Position numbers and translations under genes: made by a program | Shown: positions 33,377 to 42,719 of the stretch, piece after piece | Layout of the letters: the number at the start of each line of letters is the position of its first letter | Position numbering within the stretch: the first letter of the stretch is position 1 | The notes under the pieces: model-generated | Seen by the model: only the letters and a program-made list of their open reading frames with translations | Databases searched by the model: none | Told to the model about the DNA's origin: nothing | Assembly (NCBI RefSeq): GCF_000758525.1 | Contig: NZ_CP009241.1 | Location: forward strand, 1,674,001-1,738,000 | Direction of reading: 5' to 3' | Length of the DNA stretch: 64,000 bases | Origin: Paenibacillus sp. FSL H7-0357 | GTDB lineage: Bacteria > Bacillota > Bacilli > Paenibacillales > Paenibacillaceae

Positions 33377-33460
33377 GGAATCAGCCGCAGCTACGTTTCA
33401 AGAATAGAGAAAAGGGCGCTGATGAAGCTGTATCATGAGTTTTATAAGGCGAAGCGGTGA
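33377..33460 (+). pseudogene. sigK: sigK 3' tip, copy 6 (28 codons)
   Basis: [20 protein letters not shown] and EFYKAKR to the stop; only the last part of region 4 remains. It matches copy 4 over its first bases (AGCCGCAGCTACGTTTCAAG) and other copies in its last part. No tail-A or tail-B terminator is evident after it. Confidence 0.85.
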
Positions 33461-33508
33461 AAAGATGGCGGCCTCAATCAAGAAGCTTACGAATTTGAAA
33501 GTCCATTT

Positions 33509-33928
33509 CTAATGAGCGGATGAACTTTTTATTTTATTGTTTTTATGAACATCTTCCGTACCGCTATCCAAGGCGGTCTTGTAATATAAACATTTATGTT
33601 CTATGACTTCCATCGTTTTTTTTAATTCTTCCATCTGTGCTTCTACGGAAGCTTTCCGCTCCAGGAACATGTCATATCTTTGCTGCAAGGTGGAATCCCC
33701 CTCAGAGCACCACTCAATAAAATGTTTAATTTCCTTAATCGGCATCCCGGATGACTTCAAGCATTCAATGACTTTTAAAGCGTCCATATCCGATTCCTTG
33801 AAAACGCGTTTCCCGCTGGAGGTCCTTTCTATAAAGGGCATAAGACCTTCCTTGTCATAGTAACGCAGGGTATGTGGTGTCATGTTAAAGTGTTCTGCAA
33901 CTTCACTTATGGAGTATGTCTTCATCAT
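33509..33928 (-). CDS. MerR-family transcriptional regulator
   Basis: 139 residues. An N-terminal MerR winged helix (YSISEVAEHFNMTPHTLRYY, DKEGLMPF, a TSSGKRVFKESDMDAL segment) is followed by a dimerisation coiled coil. No metal-binding cysteine pair is seen, so it resembles AdhR/YraB-type regulators that sense aldehydes or oxidative conditions. It is divergent from the alcohol dehydrogenase, whose promoter has the long spacer typical of MerR targets. Confidence 0.88.
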   Translation of the reverse strand: MMKTYSISEVAEHFNMTPHTLRYYDKEGLMPFIERTSSGKRVFKESDMDALKVIECLKSSGMPIKEIKHFIEWCSEGDSTLQQRYDMFLERKASVEAQMEELKKTMEVIEHKCLYYKTALDSGTEDVHKNNKIKSSSAH

Positions 33929-33957
33929 GTATCTCCAGTCTCAATTGTATTTTTTGC

Positions 33958-33988
33958 TTGACTTAGAGTTAACTTTAAGTAATAACAT
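33958..33988 (+). promoter_or_regulatory. MerR-type promoter/operator
   Basis: TTGACT (33958-33963) and TAACAT (33983-33988) are separated by 19 bp, the over-long spacer that MerR regulators act on. The spacer contains the dyad AGAGTTAACTTT-like sequence (AGTTAACT core). It lies between the merR and alcohol dehydrogenase starts. Confidence 0.65.
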
Positions 33989-34045
33989 ATGTTTTGTAAA
34001 GCCGGTGTTACAGATTTTAATATTAACTAGAAGAGAGGTTACACT

Positions 34046-35095
34046 ATGATAAAAGTTAATGCACGCGCTACATTCAGCCAGGAAGGTCCGTTCAAGCTAA
34101 CCACCATTGAGCGCCGGAATCTTCAGCCGCACGATGTTCTTATTGAGATTAAGTACGCTGGGATCTGCCACTCGGACATTCATACAGCCCGCGGGGAGTG
34201 GGGGCCGGTCACCTATCCACTCGTTCCAGGGCATGAGATCGCCGGAATTGTTAGCCAGGTCGGTTCCGAAGTCACAAAGTATTCAGTAGGTGACCGGGTA
34301 GGGGTAGGGTGCTTGGTTGACTCCTGCGGAGAGTGCAGCAATTGCCATAAAGGTGAGGAGCAATATTGCCTTAATGGAAGTACAGGCACCTATGGAGCTA
34401 TCGACCGGTACGGGCACTATACCCAGGGCGGGTATTCCACTCACATTGTTGTAACAGAAGACTTCGTGGTCCGGATTCCTGATGCTATTCCGCTTGATGC
34501 TGCTGCACCACTTTTGTGTGCCGGAATCACAACCTATTCACCGCTGCGCCATTGGGGGGCCGCTCCGGGCAAAAAAGTAGCTGTGGTGGGTCTTGGCGGA
34601 CTTGGACACATGGCTGTGAAGATCGCTCATGCCATGGGGGCTGAGGTTACTGTTTTATCACAGTCACTGAAAAAGAAGGAAGACGGTCTGCAATTAGGGG
34701 CGGACCATTATTATGCGACTAGCGATCCGGAGACATTTAAGCAGCTTGCCGGTTCGTTCGACCTGATCGTAAATACAGTAAGTGCGCAGATTAATATTGA
34801 TGCCTATCTTTCGCTTCTGGCGCTGGATGGTACATTAGTCAATGTCGGTGCACCCGCTGATCCATTGGCAGTTAACGTATTCTCGCTGATCGGCCACCGC
34901 CGCTCGTTTGCCGGGTCAATGATTGGCGGAATCCGTGAAACGCAGGAAATGCTTAATTTCTGTGCTGAACACAATATTGCATCTGAGATCGAGGTTATTT
35001 CTGCCGACCGGATTGATGAAGCCTGGGAGCGTGTACTCGCTTCAGATGTCCGTTACCGGTTTGTAATCGATATCAGTACGATGGGGAATGAATAA
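34046..35095 (+). CDS. Zinc-dependent NAD(P) alcohol dehydrogenase (AdhA/YahK type)
   Basis: 349 residues with GAGAGG before ATG 34046. Catalytic zinc ligands: Cys in [12 protein letters not shown], His in VPGHEIAG. The structural zinc loop has four cysteines ([15 protein letters not shown]). The Rossmann motif is [17 protein letters not shown]. It belongs to the cinnamyl-alcohol-dehydrogenase-like, NADP-preferring MDR group reducing aldehydes. The divergent MerR gene probably induces it under aldehyde stress. Confidence 0.92.
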   Translation: MIKVNARATFSQEGPFKLTTIERRNLQPHDVLIEIKYAGICHSDIHTARGEWGPVTYPLVPGHEIAGIVSQVGSEVTKYSVGDRVGVGCLVDSCGECSNCHKGEEQYCLNGSTGTYGAIDRYGHYTQGGYSTHIVVTEDFVVRIPDAIPLDAAAPLLCAGITTYSPLRHWGAAPGKKVAVVGLGGLGHMAVKIAHAMGAEVTVLSQSLKKKEDGLQLGADHYYATSDPETFKQLAGSFDLIVNTVSAQINIDAYLSLLALDGTLVNVGAPADPLAVNVFSLIGHRRSFAGSMIGGIRETQEMLNFCAEHNIASEIEVISADRIDEAWERVLASDVRYRFVIDISTMGNE

Positions 35096-35108
35096 GGATT
35101 GTCCTATT

Positions 35109-35321
35109 TTTGACATTGTATCGTGTCCATAATTCCAAAAAATTCATACTCTTATAGATATCCTTGGCTCCGAGACCGATGATGTCATTAAAGAAGTAGA
35201 TCTTAAAATCGAAAAGAGCAAAATCTACCGCAACCTCGGCATCTCGCGCAGCTACGTTTCAAGAATTGAAAAAAGGGCGTTGATGAAGCTGTATCATGAG
35301 TTTTATAAGGCGAAGCGGTGA
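35109..35321 (+). pseudogene. sigK: sigK 3' end, copy 7 with two internal deletions
   Basis: The left box (TTTGACATTGTATCGTGTCC) leads into sigK near CCAAAAAATTC. The copy then jumps to the [11 protein letters not shown] region and, after IYRNLG, jumps again to the [10 protein letters not shown] helix, ending at the usual stop. Roughly 60 per cent of the copy is lost. Tail B follows. Confidence 0.88.
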
Positions 35322-35371
35322 GCTTGAAAATGATAACTTCAAAAAAGTATCCGGTAATAATATAGCGTAAG

Positions 35372-35410
35372 AAAGCGACTTGTCTGCGGATGAGTTGCTT
35401 TGTCTTTTTT
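35372..35410 (+). terminator. Tail-B terminator after sigK copy 7
   Basis: AAGCGACT / AGTTGCTT stem followed by TGTCTTTTTT; almost identical to the copy 4 tail over about 30 bases. Confidence 0.65.
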
Positions 35411-35575
35411 GTAGGCTACTTCTGTGAAATAGGGATTAAAGGAAAAATGTTATTAGAAGGAGCTGAACCATGTGGAAATGTGGACGAAGTGCATTGTTGA
35501 GTTCCCGGATGGAGAGTAGGGACAAGGATTGTTCCGGTTAGTGGTGAAATAGGTCGAGCGGCATTCATCAGTGTA

Positions 35576-35661
35576 TTTGGATGAATTACGATTGGCAGAC
35601 GCACAGAACTTAAAATTCTGCGTTACGTGAGTAGCGTACGTGTTCGACCCCTGCCTCAGTA
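35576..35661 (+). pseudogene. Degenerate tRNA-Leu (UAA anticodon) remnant
   Basis: ATTGGCAGACGCACAGAACT followed by TAAAATTCTGCGTTACGTGA and GTGTTCGACCCCTGC follows the order of a tRNA-Leu: D-loop GGCAGACGC, anticodon arm AGAA-CTTAAAA-TTCT with anticodon TAA, long variable arm, and T-loop TTCGACC. The acceptor 5' strand does not pair with the 3' strand CTCAGTA, and the T stem has mismatches. I therefore call it a decayed tRNA rather than a functional one. Confidence 0.5.
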
Positions 35662-35713
35662 TGCTTGATTTATAAGGTTTTTTTTCGAAAAACCTTGGTT
35701 TTTGAAATAGTGT

Positions 35714-35743
35714 AGGAGAGAACTTTTTATTGAGTTCTCTCCT
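35714..35743. repeat. Perfect inverted repeat (10-bp arms)
   Basis: AGGAGAGAAC and GTTCTCTCCT flank a ten-base AT-rich loop; no T-run follows directly. Part of the arm is repeated nearby as GGAGGAGAGAACGAGG (35763 onward). Confidence 0.6.
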
Positions 35744-35777
35744 GCAGTTCTTTCCTTTTTCCGGAGGAGAGAACGAG

Positions 35778-35822
35778 GATCGCATGACTCTCATGTAGTA
35801 TTGAGGGCAGTGCGATCTTTTT
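35778..35822 (+). terminator. Hairpin with T-run
   Basis: GATCGCA / TGCGATC stem with a 26-base loop, followed by TTTTTAATT. No gene directly upstream, so it may be left from a lost cargo gene. Confidence 0.5.
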
Positions 35823-35845
35823 AATTAAAAATATCAGAATACCGT

Positions 35846-35980
35846 TCATTGTTGATGCTGAAGATACATTCGAGCTGTATTCAAACGAGAATAAGTGTCA
35901 GCCGGTGTAGAATAGTTGCTGTGTCCCAGCCATTTCTGGATTTCTTTCATGCTGATTCCATTAGCAAGTAAAAGACTGGC
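35846..35980 (-). pseudogene. Tyrosine recombinase (phage integrase) C-terminal fragment
   Basis: The minus strand reads SLLLANGISMKEIQKWLGHS followed by NYSTPADTYSRLNTARMYLQ and a stop. This is the C-terminal catalytic end of tyrosine recombinases, with the LGH histidine and the nucleophile tyrosine (Y in DTYSRL). Upstream catalytic residues are missing. It lies about 200 bp from the tRNA-Leu remnant, the usual kind of integration target. Confidence 0.75.
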
Positions 35981-35984
35981 ACAG

Positions 35985-36240
35985 GCCGCTCATTACCATT
36001 TGCTCGCCTGGCAATGGCCAGTAAATTAGAGCATGAGATTAATCCCACCAACAAGGTATTCGACAGTGGGTTGGCAGAAGAGGTGAGAGGTCTGATTGTA
36101 CATGTCTGGCTGAGTTTAAGGTAGATCTACAAAAAAAATACATAAGTTTACTAGTTGGAGAAATGAGAAATACATAACTGAGATGCAGTTTCTATCGCTT
36201 TTCCATTTAGATTGACTAGTGTTGATTCATCATAGGATAT
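35985..36240. other. Gap downstream of the AraC-GH39 gene
   Basis: No coding sequence recognised; no strong terminator seen on the minus strand for the AraC-GH39 gene. Confidence 0.3.
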
Positions 36241-38733
36241 CTACTCAGATCGTTCTATGAGTTCTATGAGGCAAATTTCGAATGGCTCCAGGATGACTTG
36301 TATCGGGAGAGAACCTGATGCGGTAACACACTTTTTGCTGAGTTTAGGTACGGATATGCTGCGCAGATAATTAATTTCTTCAACAGAATGCCCCGCGGCT
36401 GCACCAAAACTGTTCTCATTGTCAAATGCGCTTCCGAACTGCTGATTCACGATATGCTGCACAAAGTCATAGTTGCCATTAACCGGCGATAATTCAAAAT
36501 TAAACTCCTTTCGTGATTTTATCGGGAAATGAGAGTACCGTTCGTGATAAGAGATACTTATAGAAACTCCTTGAGCGTAGACCTCATCATAATGATGATA
36601 ATTATGCAGCAAAATCTGAAAGCCGGTTCGTGATTTGGTAATGAAATATCCATCGCCGCGCGCAATCAACTCATCCCCCAGTTTGTTAAGGAGGAAGAAA
36701 GCATGATAAGACGGTTTTTTAATATTGTTATAGGTGAAGAGGCCAAGCCCTCCGTGGAACAACTGCTGCGGAAGGAGATTTTCTTCATGCAGATCGGTTA
36801 ACAGCCAATACCCAAAAGCATCCAGACGGTCATAGTTCTCGGTGAGATTCTTAATGATATAAGCCGATTTGAAGCAGGTATCACTCATCAGGTCTTTATG
36901 GGAGACTGTCGAATTCCACTCCGTGAGATATACCGGCAGCGAGTCGAACTTGGCTTCCTCAAGTCGCTGCTTCAGCCGGTCAATAAATTCAGTGAAGGAA
37001 TGGCTCACTGGACTCAGATTCAACTGGTTATCTTGACCATTATAATCCCATAAATCGATATCGTAATAATGGATTGTAATGAAGTCCGGCGTGCAGCCCG
37101 CAGCTCTGGAGAAATCCAGAAACCGAAACAGCCAGTCTTCGTTCTTGTTATAGGTGGAGAAGGCAGCTGGCCCCCCGAAGGGAATGGAAGGATCAATCTG
37201 CTTCACGGTTTCATAAGTATTAAGGTACAGCTTATTGAAGATGTCGTCATTGCTGAAGCCAAACAGTAAATTGGAGGAGCTGGGTTCATTCCATACGCAA
37301 AACAGCCATGTCTTGACTTCTCCCAAGCCGTACCGCTGAATTAGATGCAGTGTCAGCGCCCGGATGAGTTGATTCCATTTATCTATGCTCTTCGGAGGAC
37401 TGGTGTTGATTTGATTGTAAAAGACGGTTTTCTCCAGATTGCTGGCGAGCAGCTTTGGCATGAAGGAGAACTGCACCAGCGGCTTCAGGCGGATGGAGAG
37501 CAGGAAATCAAATACCATATCAATAAAATGAAAATTATAGATTGCTTTTCCCTCTGCGTCCTCACTATAAACCATCATGTCATCATCCAGCAGGCTGTGC
37601 ATTTTTATATATTTGAAACCAATTTCCTCCTGTGCGATGCGCAGTGCCTGCTGCACATCGGCGAGCAGAACCTCCTTGGCCCGGCTTACTCCAATAAAGT
37701 TCTTGAAATGATGGTGAAGTGCCATCAGGCAGTTGGAAACTGGAACTTCAATCAAAGAAGTTCTACTGCTGCCCACCCGCTGAGGCAAATTGACGGGGGC
37801 AGATTCCAGATTGCTCTCTATGAAGGCTGAAATATCCTCATAATAAGAAAGCGGCTCATCCTGATAGTAATTCACGGATTTTTCTTTGGTAGCTTCTATG
37901 CTTCCCAAAATTTCGCCTGCATGCTTTTTCCTCCATACACTCGGAACTTCCCCGTATTTATCAGTGAAAGCCACGACGAATGATCGGACATTGGGAAAGC
38001 CGTTCTGTACCGCCACCTTGTCAATAGTCAGCGACTCATTCGTAAGATCATTTACTGCATGATGCAGGCGTATATCCTTCAGGTAGTCACTGAAGGATAT
38101 ACCCATGCTCGTTTTGAAGTATTTGGATAAATAGGGGACGGATAAATATTCTGCTTTGGCCACATTTTGCAAAGAGATTCGATCATTGTATTTGCTGTTG
38201 ACATAATCCAGTATTCGGCTCAGCCTATCCAGATTCTCTTGGGAGTAGCTGAGGCCTTCCTCCTTGTCACTGCTGAAATTGGAGCATAGTTCATAGATCA
38301 GCTCATACACCAGTGAAATATTTTTGAGATCGATATACTCGTTGGAGTTTATATTATATTTCAGAATTTGGGCAACGATCCGCTTAATATTTTTGAATCG
38401 CTCTGAGTCACCGGAACGGGCTGAGTTGCAGTCATAATACATTCTCTGAATATCCATAGTTGATTCTTTAAGCAATTCAAGTTTGATTTGTAATGCTATC
38501 ATTGTCGCATTATCCGCATGCAGCTCATGAACCTCGTTAGAATTAATCAGAATAATATCTCCGGGTCCAAGCTCATAGGACAAGTTGCTGACAGTTATAT
38601 GCACATTTCCTTTGATATTGATTATAAGCTCCAACGATTGATGCCAGTGGCGGTTAACATGCCCGATGCGGTGAAGGAAGAATTTAATAGGCAGTTGTTT
38701 GGGGAAACTAATAACCTCGTGTCGGAATTCCAT
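36241..38733 (-). CDS. AraC-family regulator fused to a GH39 beta-xylosidase-like domain
   Basis: 830 residues. Residues 1-95 are a cupin sensor (HRHWHQSLELIINIKGNVHI-like region, GPGDIILINSNEVHEL). Residues about 165-265 are a double helix-turn-helix (ISLQNVAKAEYLSVPYLSKY, VAVQNGFPNVRSFVVAFTDK). Residues about 300-800 are a glycoside hydrolase family 39 domain with acid/base region WLFCVWNEPSSSN and nucleophile region PVYLTEWNSTVSH, both glutamates present. No signal peptide, so it is cytosolic. It is divergent from the ABC importer operon and probably controls it, with the GH39 part binding or hydrolysing an imported glycoside as signal. Confidence 0.88.
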   Translation of the reverse strand: MEFRHEVISFPKQLPIKFFLHRIGHVNRHWHQSLELIINIKGNVHITVSNLSYELGPGDIILINSNEVHELHADNATMIALQIKLELLKESTMDIQRMYYDCNSARSGDSERFKNIKRIVAQILKYNINSNEYIDLKNISLVYELIYELCSNFSSDKEEGLSYSQENLDRLSRILDYVNSKYNDRISLQNVAKAEYLSVPYLSKYFKTSMGISFSDYLKDIRLHHAVNDLTNESLTIDKVAVQNGFPNVRSFVVAFTDKYGEVPSVWRKKHAGEILGSIEATKEKSVNYYQDEPLSYYEDISAFIESNLESAPVNLPQRVGSSRTSLIEVPVSNCLMALHHHFKNFIGVSRAKEVLLADVQQALRIAQEEIGFKYIKMHSLLDDDMMVYSEDAEGKAIYNFHFIDMVFDFLLSIRLKPLVQFSFMPKLLASNLEKTVFYNQINTSPPKSIDKWNQLIRALTLHLIQRYGLGEVKTWLFCVWNEPSSSNLLFGFSNDDIFNKLYLNTYETVKQIDPSIPFGGPAAFSTYNKNEDWLFRFLDFSRAAGCTPDFITIHYYDIDLWDYNGQDNQLNLSPVSHSFTEFIDRLKQRLEEAKFDSLPVYLTEWNSTVSHKDLMSDTCFKSAYIIKNLTENYDRLDAFGYWLLTDLHEENLLPQQLFHGGLGLFTYNNIKKPSYHAFFLLNKLGDELIARGDGYFITKSRTGFQILLHNYHHYDEVYAQGVSISISYHERYSHFPIKSRKEFNFELSPVNGNYDFVQHIVNQQFGSAFDNENSFGAAAGHSVEEINYLRSISVPKLSKKCVTASGSLPIQVILEPFEICLIELIERSE

Positions 38734-38937
38734 ATCATCGCCTCTTTCTATAGGTGGTTATTTAATCTTCAATGGCAATATATTAGGCACTTATTTAATC
38801 TGAAAGCTCGAAATTTGCAATAGGAAGTACTCGGATTCTTATTATAGATTAAATTTATGCTCTAATCTAGTTAACATGGACAGTTAAGATTAGCTGTAGT
38901 ACATGTTAGGATATATTCGTGGGGTAAGCGATATCAT
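38734..38937. promoter_or_regulatory. Divergent control region of the carbohydrate locus
   Basis: The 200-bp gap separates the AraC-GH39 start from the ABC ATPase start and must contain both promoters. AT-rich sequence with TTAAATTTATGCTCTAATCT near 38850 is compatible, but no clear -35/-10 pair or repeat operator can be defined by eye. Confidence 0.4.
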
Positions 38938-40482
38938 ATGGCAAAAGGGATGTTGGATATGGATAAGCAAGTTTTTCTGGAGACCAAGCAGATAAGTAAA
39001 AAATTTAACGATGTAACCGCTGTTAATCAGGTCAGCATGAATGTAAGGCTTGGAGAAATTCGAGGTCTTATCGGAGAGAACGGTTCCGGTAAATCAACCA
39101 TTTCGGCCATGATGAGCGGACTGTTGTCCGTCACGAGCGGTGAAATGCGCATTGATGGCGCAACCTACCGTCCCAAGGACACACTCGATGCGAGGGAGCA
39201 TAAGATTTCAATGATTGTGCAGGAGACGGGCACCATTCCCGAATTGTCAATTGCAGAGAATATGTTTCTTGGCGAGGAGCAGCGGTTTGTTAAGCGGGGA
39301 TTCGTCGATTATAAACGGATGAATCAGGAAGCGGAGCGAGCGCTGGAACTGATTGAGCTGCGTGAGCTCGATGTAACCAGACCCATGTATACGCTAGGTT
39401 TTGAGCAGAGAAAGCTGATCGAAATCGCCAGAGCCCTGTACTATGATCCTACATTGTTCATTGTTGATGAGACAACTACCGCTTTGTCGCATGAAGGCAG
39501 AGTTCTGATCCACCAGATTATGCGCAGGCTTAGAGACCAGAATAAGGCCGTATTGTTTATTTCCCACGATCTTAGTGAGTTGATGGATGTTTGCGATGTG
39601 CTGACGGTCATGCGGGATGGCGAACTGATTACAAGCATTGAGAAGCAGGATTTTGATGAGAATCACATTAAGCAATCCATGGTAGGCAGGGTCATTGAAG
39701 GGAATTATTACCGGGTTGATTACGATGGTTCCTATGACGATCAGGTTATGATCCAGGTCAGGAATGTCAGCAGCTCCGTTTTGAAGGACATCCAGTTGGA
39801 TCTGCACAAAGGTGAGATTCTGGGGATAGGCGGGCTGTCAGGCAGTGGAATGCATGAGTTGGGCAAGTTATTGTATGGGGGTCTAAAGCCAGTGAAGGGA
39901 GAGGTCCTGGTCTATGAGAATAAGGAGGACGGCACTCCTGCTATTCCCCGCAACCTGAAGAGTATTAAGGCGGCAATGGCCAGCGGGATCGGTTATGTAT
40001 CCAAGGACAGAGATAAAGAAACTCTAATTATGGAAGCGTCGATCAAGGATAATCTGGTTTTGTCCGCGCTGGACCAGCTTTCACACTTTGGTTTGATTCT
40101 GCCCGGCGAAGAGAAACGGTTTGCCTTGAGACAGATTGAGGGGTTGAAGATTAAAGCCAGCAGTATGAATCAGAACGTAGGGGAATTGTCGGGAGGCAAT
40201 AAACAGAAAGTGTCCTTCGGCAAATGGATCGGGAACCACTCGAAAATTCTGATTTTAGACAGTCCTACCCGAGGTGTGGATGTAGGTGTTAAAACCACTA
40301 TGTACCAGTTGCTCTATACTTTGAAGAAAGAAGGGTATTCCATACTGATGATTTCAGAGGAATTACCGGAACTGATTGGTATGAGCGACCGGATTCTGAT
40401 GATGAAGGACGGGAGAATATGCAAAGAGTTCTCCAGGGCGGAGAATCTCAGTGAGGCTATGCTAATTGAACACATGATTTAG
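38938..40482 (+). CDS. Sugar ABC transporter ATPase (RbsA/MglA type, two NBDs)
   Basis: 514 residues with two nucleotide-binding domains. The first has Walker A GENGSGKST, Walker B LFIVDETT and an LGFEQRKLIEIARAL signature region. The second has a degenerate Walker A (IGGLSGSGMHELGKLLYG), the signature GELSGGNKQKVSFGKWI and ILILDSPTRGVDVG. This is the CUT2/RbsA architecture for monosaccharide import. The start is either 38938 or the ATG 21 bases later; neither has an ideal RBS. First gene of the operon. Confidence 0.9.
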   Translation: MAKGMLDMDKQVFLETKQISKKFNDVTAVNQVSMNVRLGEIRGLIGENGSGKSTISAMMSGLLSVTSGEMRIDGATYRPKDTLDAREHKISMIVQETGTIPELSIAENMFLGEEQRFVKRGFVDYKRMNQEAERALELIELRELDVTRPMYTLGFEQRKLIEIARALYYDPTLFIVDETTTALSHEGRVLIHQIMRRLRDQNKAVLFISHDLSELMDVCDVLTVMRDGELITSIEKQDFDENHIKQSMVGRVIEGNYYRVDYDGSYDDQVMIQVRNVSSSVLKDIQLDLHKGEILGIGGLSGSGMHELGKLLYGGLKPVKGEVLVYENKEDGTPAIPRNLKSIKAAMASGIGYVSKDRDKETLIMEASIKDNLVLSALDQLSHFGLILPGEEKRFALRQIEGLKIKASSMNQNVGELSGGNKQKVSFGKWIGNHSKILILDSPTRGVDVGVKTTMYQLLYTLKKEGYSILMISEELPELIGMSDRILMMKDGRICKEFSRAENLSEAMLIEHMI

Positions 40483-40500
40483 AGTAAAGGCGGGAGCTTA

Positions 40501-41511
40501 ATGGAACACGGCAATACAGCTACACAAGGAAGACTCGGCAGGGGAAGATTCCCGGGCACTCTCGGCTTTCTAAAAAAAAATAAAAATACATTAATTCAAT
40601 ATGCAGGTTTGGCGCTTGTCATCGTAGTCTTTGCCCTATTGACCGGTGGGGACTTGCTGTCAAGCTTTAACCTGCGGACGATTATCAAGCAGCTTGCTGT
40701 ACTATTCACGATTTCAGTAGGAATGGTCTTTATCTTCTCCCATGGCGGCATGGATATATCAGTAGGGGCGGTTATGGCGCTGAGCTCCTTAACTGCGGTT
40801 TATACGCTGAATGCTGGAGCACCGCTTGCAGTTGGCATCCTAGCAGCCATTGTCGTATCCGTCATTTGTTATCTGCTTAATGTGTTTATCGCTATACAGT
40901 TTGGGCTGATGTCGGTGATTTCCTCCCTCTCGGTGATGTTTATTGCTAGAGGGCTGGTGACCTATAAGGTATCGACGGCGACCGAAAAACTTAGCGTTGT
41001 GGATACAGAACAGCTCAAGCTGCTCGGCAGAAACATTCCGTTTATTCTGATTTTTCTTATTCTAATAGGTCTGATAGGAATCGTACTGTTTCATTACACA
41101 AAGATTGGTAAATATAACCGGGCCATTGGCGACAATTCCCTGGCAGCTATGCAAAGCGGGGTACAGGTGAAAAAGGCTAAAATTACCGGTTATGCTCTGG
41201 CAGGTGTGCTGGTAGGCTTTGCTTCCATCTTATCTTTAGCTCGTTCAACGGTCATCAGCGAGAACACGGGAGCCGGAATGGAGATGGATGTCATTGTGGC
41301 CCTCATTCTGGGTGGTTTATCCCTGAACGGAGGCAGCAAAGCGAAAATGAGTTCGGCGATTGTAGGCAGCATTACTTACATTTTGCTCAATAACGGGTTG
41401 GTCATGGTGGGAGTAGCTCCTGAAATGGTCTCCTTGGTGAAAGGTGTTGTATTTTTGCTCGTGGTGTTCCTGCTGCTCAAGCGTCCTTCTTCTGAGGTTA
41501 TGCCCCGGTAA
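40501..41511 (+). CDS. Sugar ABC transporter permease (RbsC type) 1
   Basis: 336 residues with about nine membrane helices. The glycine-rich CUT2 permease motif appears in VIVALILGGLSLNGGSKAKM, and SHGGMDISVGAVMALSS is the conserved segment of RbsC-like permeases. 18 bases after the ATPase gene. Pairs with the second permease at 42720 to form a heterodimeric channel. Confidence 0.9.
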   Translation: MEHGNTATQGRLGRGRFPGTLGFLKKNKNTLIQYAGLALVIVVFALLTGGDLLSSFNLRTIIKQLAVLFTISVGMVFIFSHGGMDISVGAVMALSSLTAVYTLNAGAPLAVGILAAIVVSVICYLLNVFIAIQFGLMSVISSLSVMFIARGLVTYKVSTATEKLSVVDTEQLKLLGRNIPFILIFLILIGLIGIVLFHYTKIGKYNRAIGDNSLAAMQSGVQVKKAKITGYALAGVLVGFASILSLARSTVISENTGAGMEMDVIVALILGGLSLNGGSKAKMSSAIVGSITYILLNNGLVMVGVAPEMVSLVKGVVFLLVVFLLLKRPSSEVMPR

Positions 41512-41544
41512 TTCTAAAAAATTCATGTAAAAGAGGGATAAGCA

Positions 41545-42675
41545 ATGAAAAAAAGTAAAGTAACCCTTATTCTAAGCGTGCTTATGATGCTGGTTGGAAT
41601 CGTTCTCACCGGCTGTGGTGACAAAGCCAATAATACAGGCGGCAAAGAGAAGGATCAGATTAACATTGGGGTCATGTTGTACAATTATACGGATATTCAA
41701 GGCCAGGAAATCAAATCTTACGGCTCCTATCTGGAAGAAAATTTCAATGTGAAGTTCAATTATGCAACCGTGGGTTCAAGCGAGGAGGACCATATTAAAG
41801 GTCTTGAGAATCTTCTTGCCTCAGGTGTGGATGGAGTCATAAGCGGTTATGATACCGCGCTTGAACAAAGTGTGAGCTTGGCGGAAGAAGCTGGTGTGTA
41901 TTATTCGGTAGCGCTGGGGGATGTGGATGGAAGTATAGCCAGTGACTACTTTGTCGGAGGGATCAAGCAATTCGGCGACAACCCGGCGGACTTGGGTGCC
42001 TTGTATGCTGAGCAGGCTTACCGGGCAGGGGCCAGAAATATCGGAGTCACTTCATTTCCTGAGTTTGCTTTCTTGGACGCTCCGGCAATCATTTCGGGTC
42101 TGACTGAGAAAATGAAAGAATTGGACGTTGACCATCAAGTTACTATCTATCCAACGGAATACCATTCCTTCGCGCCAGAGAACGCAAGTGATGCAGTAAC
42201 CAAAATCATCTCCGAGCATCCGGAAGTGGATACGATCTTTGGTCTGGGTTCAGGGATGGACTTTGTTTATCCGGCTATCCTGAACAGCTCTTCTCCCGGA
42301 ATCCATCTGCTTGCGCTAGGCTATAACAACTCTACAAGTTCGGGTCTTGCGAGTGGCAATGTCTTGATGGCTGGAACAAACAATTACACGCAGATTGTAG
42401 CCAACGCCTTTGCGCAGCTGTACGACCGGATTCATGGAAAAGTGTATTCCGATTGGCAGCCTAATGGAAGAGTCAACTATGTAACGCTGAGCTCAGTAGA
42501 AGAAACTGATAATTTCAACAAATATGTGATTCCATCCGACAAGTCGAAAGGTTCGGTTACCGCTGATGAACTTAAGAAAGTAATGCTGAGCTTCAACGAA
42601 TCCGCTACATGGGAATCGCTGCAGGCATTAACCAGCCGTACTTTGCCAGAAATTCAACAGGCCAGAAATGAATAG
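41545..42675 (+). CDS. Sugar-binding lipoprotein (periplasmic-binding-protein-like I)
   Basis: 376 residues. A lipoprotein signal (MKKSKVTLILSVLMMLVGIV ending LTGC, lipid-modified Cys at about 24) precedes a type I binding protein fold: INIGVMLYNY, GLENLLASGVDGVISGYD, YFVGGIKQFGDNPADLGALY, VDTIFGLGSGMDFVYPA. AGGGATAAGC provides the RBS. Ligand not deducible; genes downstream suggest a beta-linked oligosaccharide or amino sugar. Confidence 0.9.
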   Translation: MKKSKVTLILSVLMMLVGIVLTGCGDKANNTGGKEKDQINIGVMLYNYTDIQGQEIKSYGSYLEENFNVKFNYATVGSSEEDHIKGLENLLASGVDGVISGYDTALEQSVSLAEEAGVYYSVALGDVDGSIASDYFVGGIKQFGDNPADLGALYAEQAYRAGARNIGVTSFPEFAFLDAPAIISGLTEKMKELDVDHQVTIYPTEYHSFAPENASDAVTKIISEHPEVDTIFGLGSGMDFVYPAILNSSSPGIHLLALGYNNSTSSGLASGNVLMAGTNNYTQIVANAFAQLYDRIHGKVYSDWQPNGRVNYVTLSSVEETDNFNKYVIPSDKSKGSVTADELKKVMLSFNESATWESLQALTSRTLPEIQQARNE

Positions 42676-42719
42676 ATCAGGGGATGGCCTTACGTGTCCC
42701 AATGTAACGGAGTGAGTGC

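Noticed and set aside
35640..35661. Functional tRNA-Leu gene
   Set aside because: The acceptor 5' strand is missing and the T stem is mismatched, so only a remnant can be supported.
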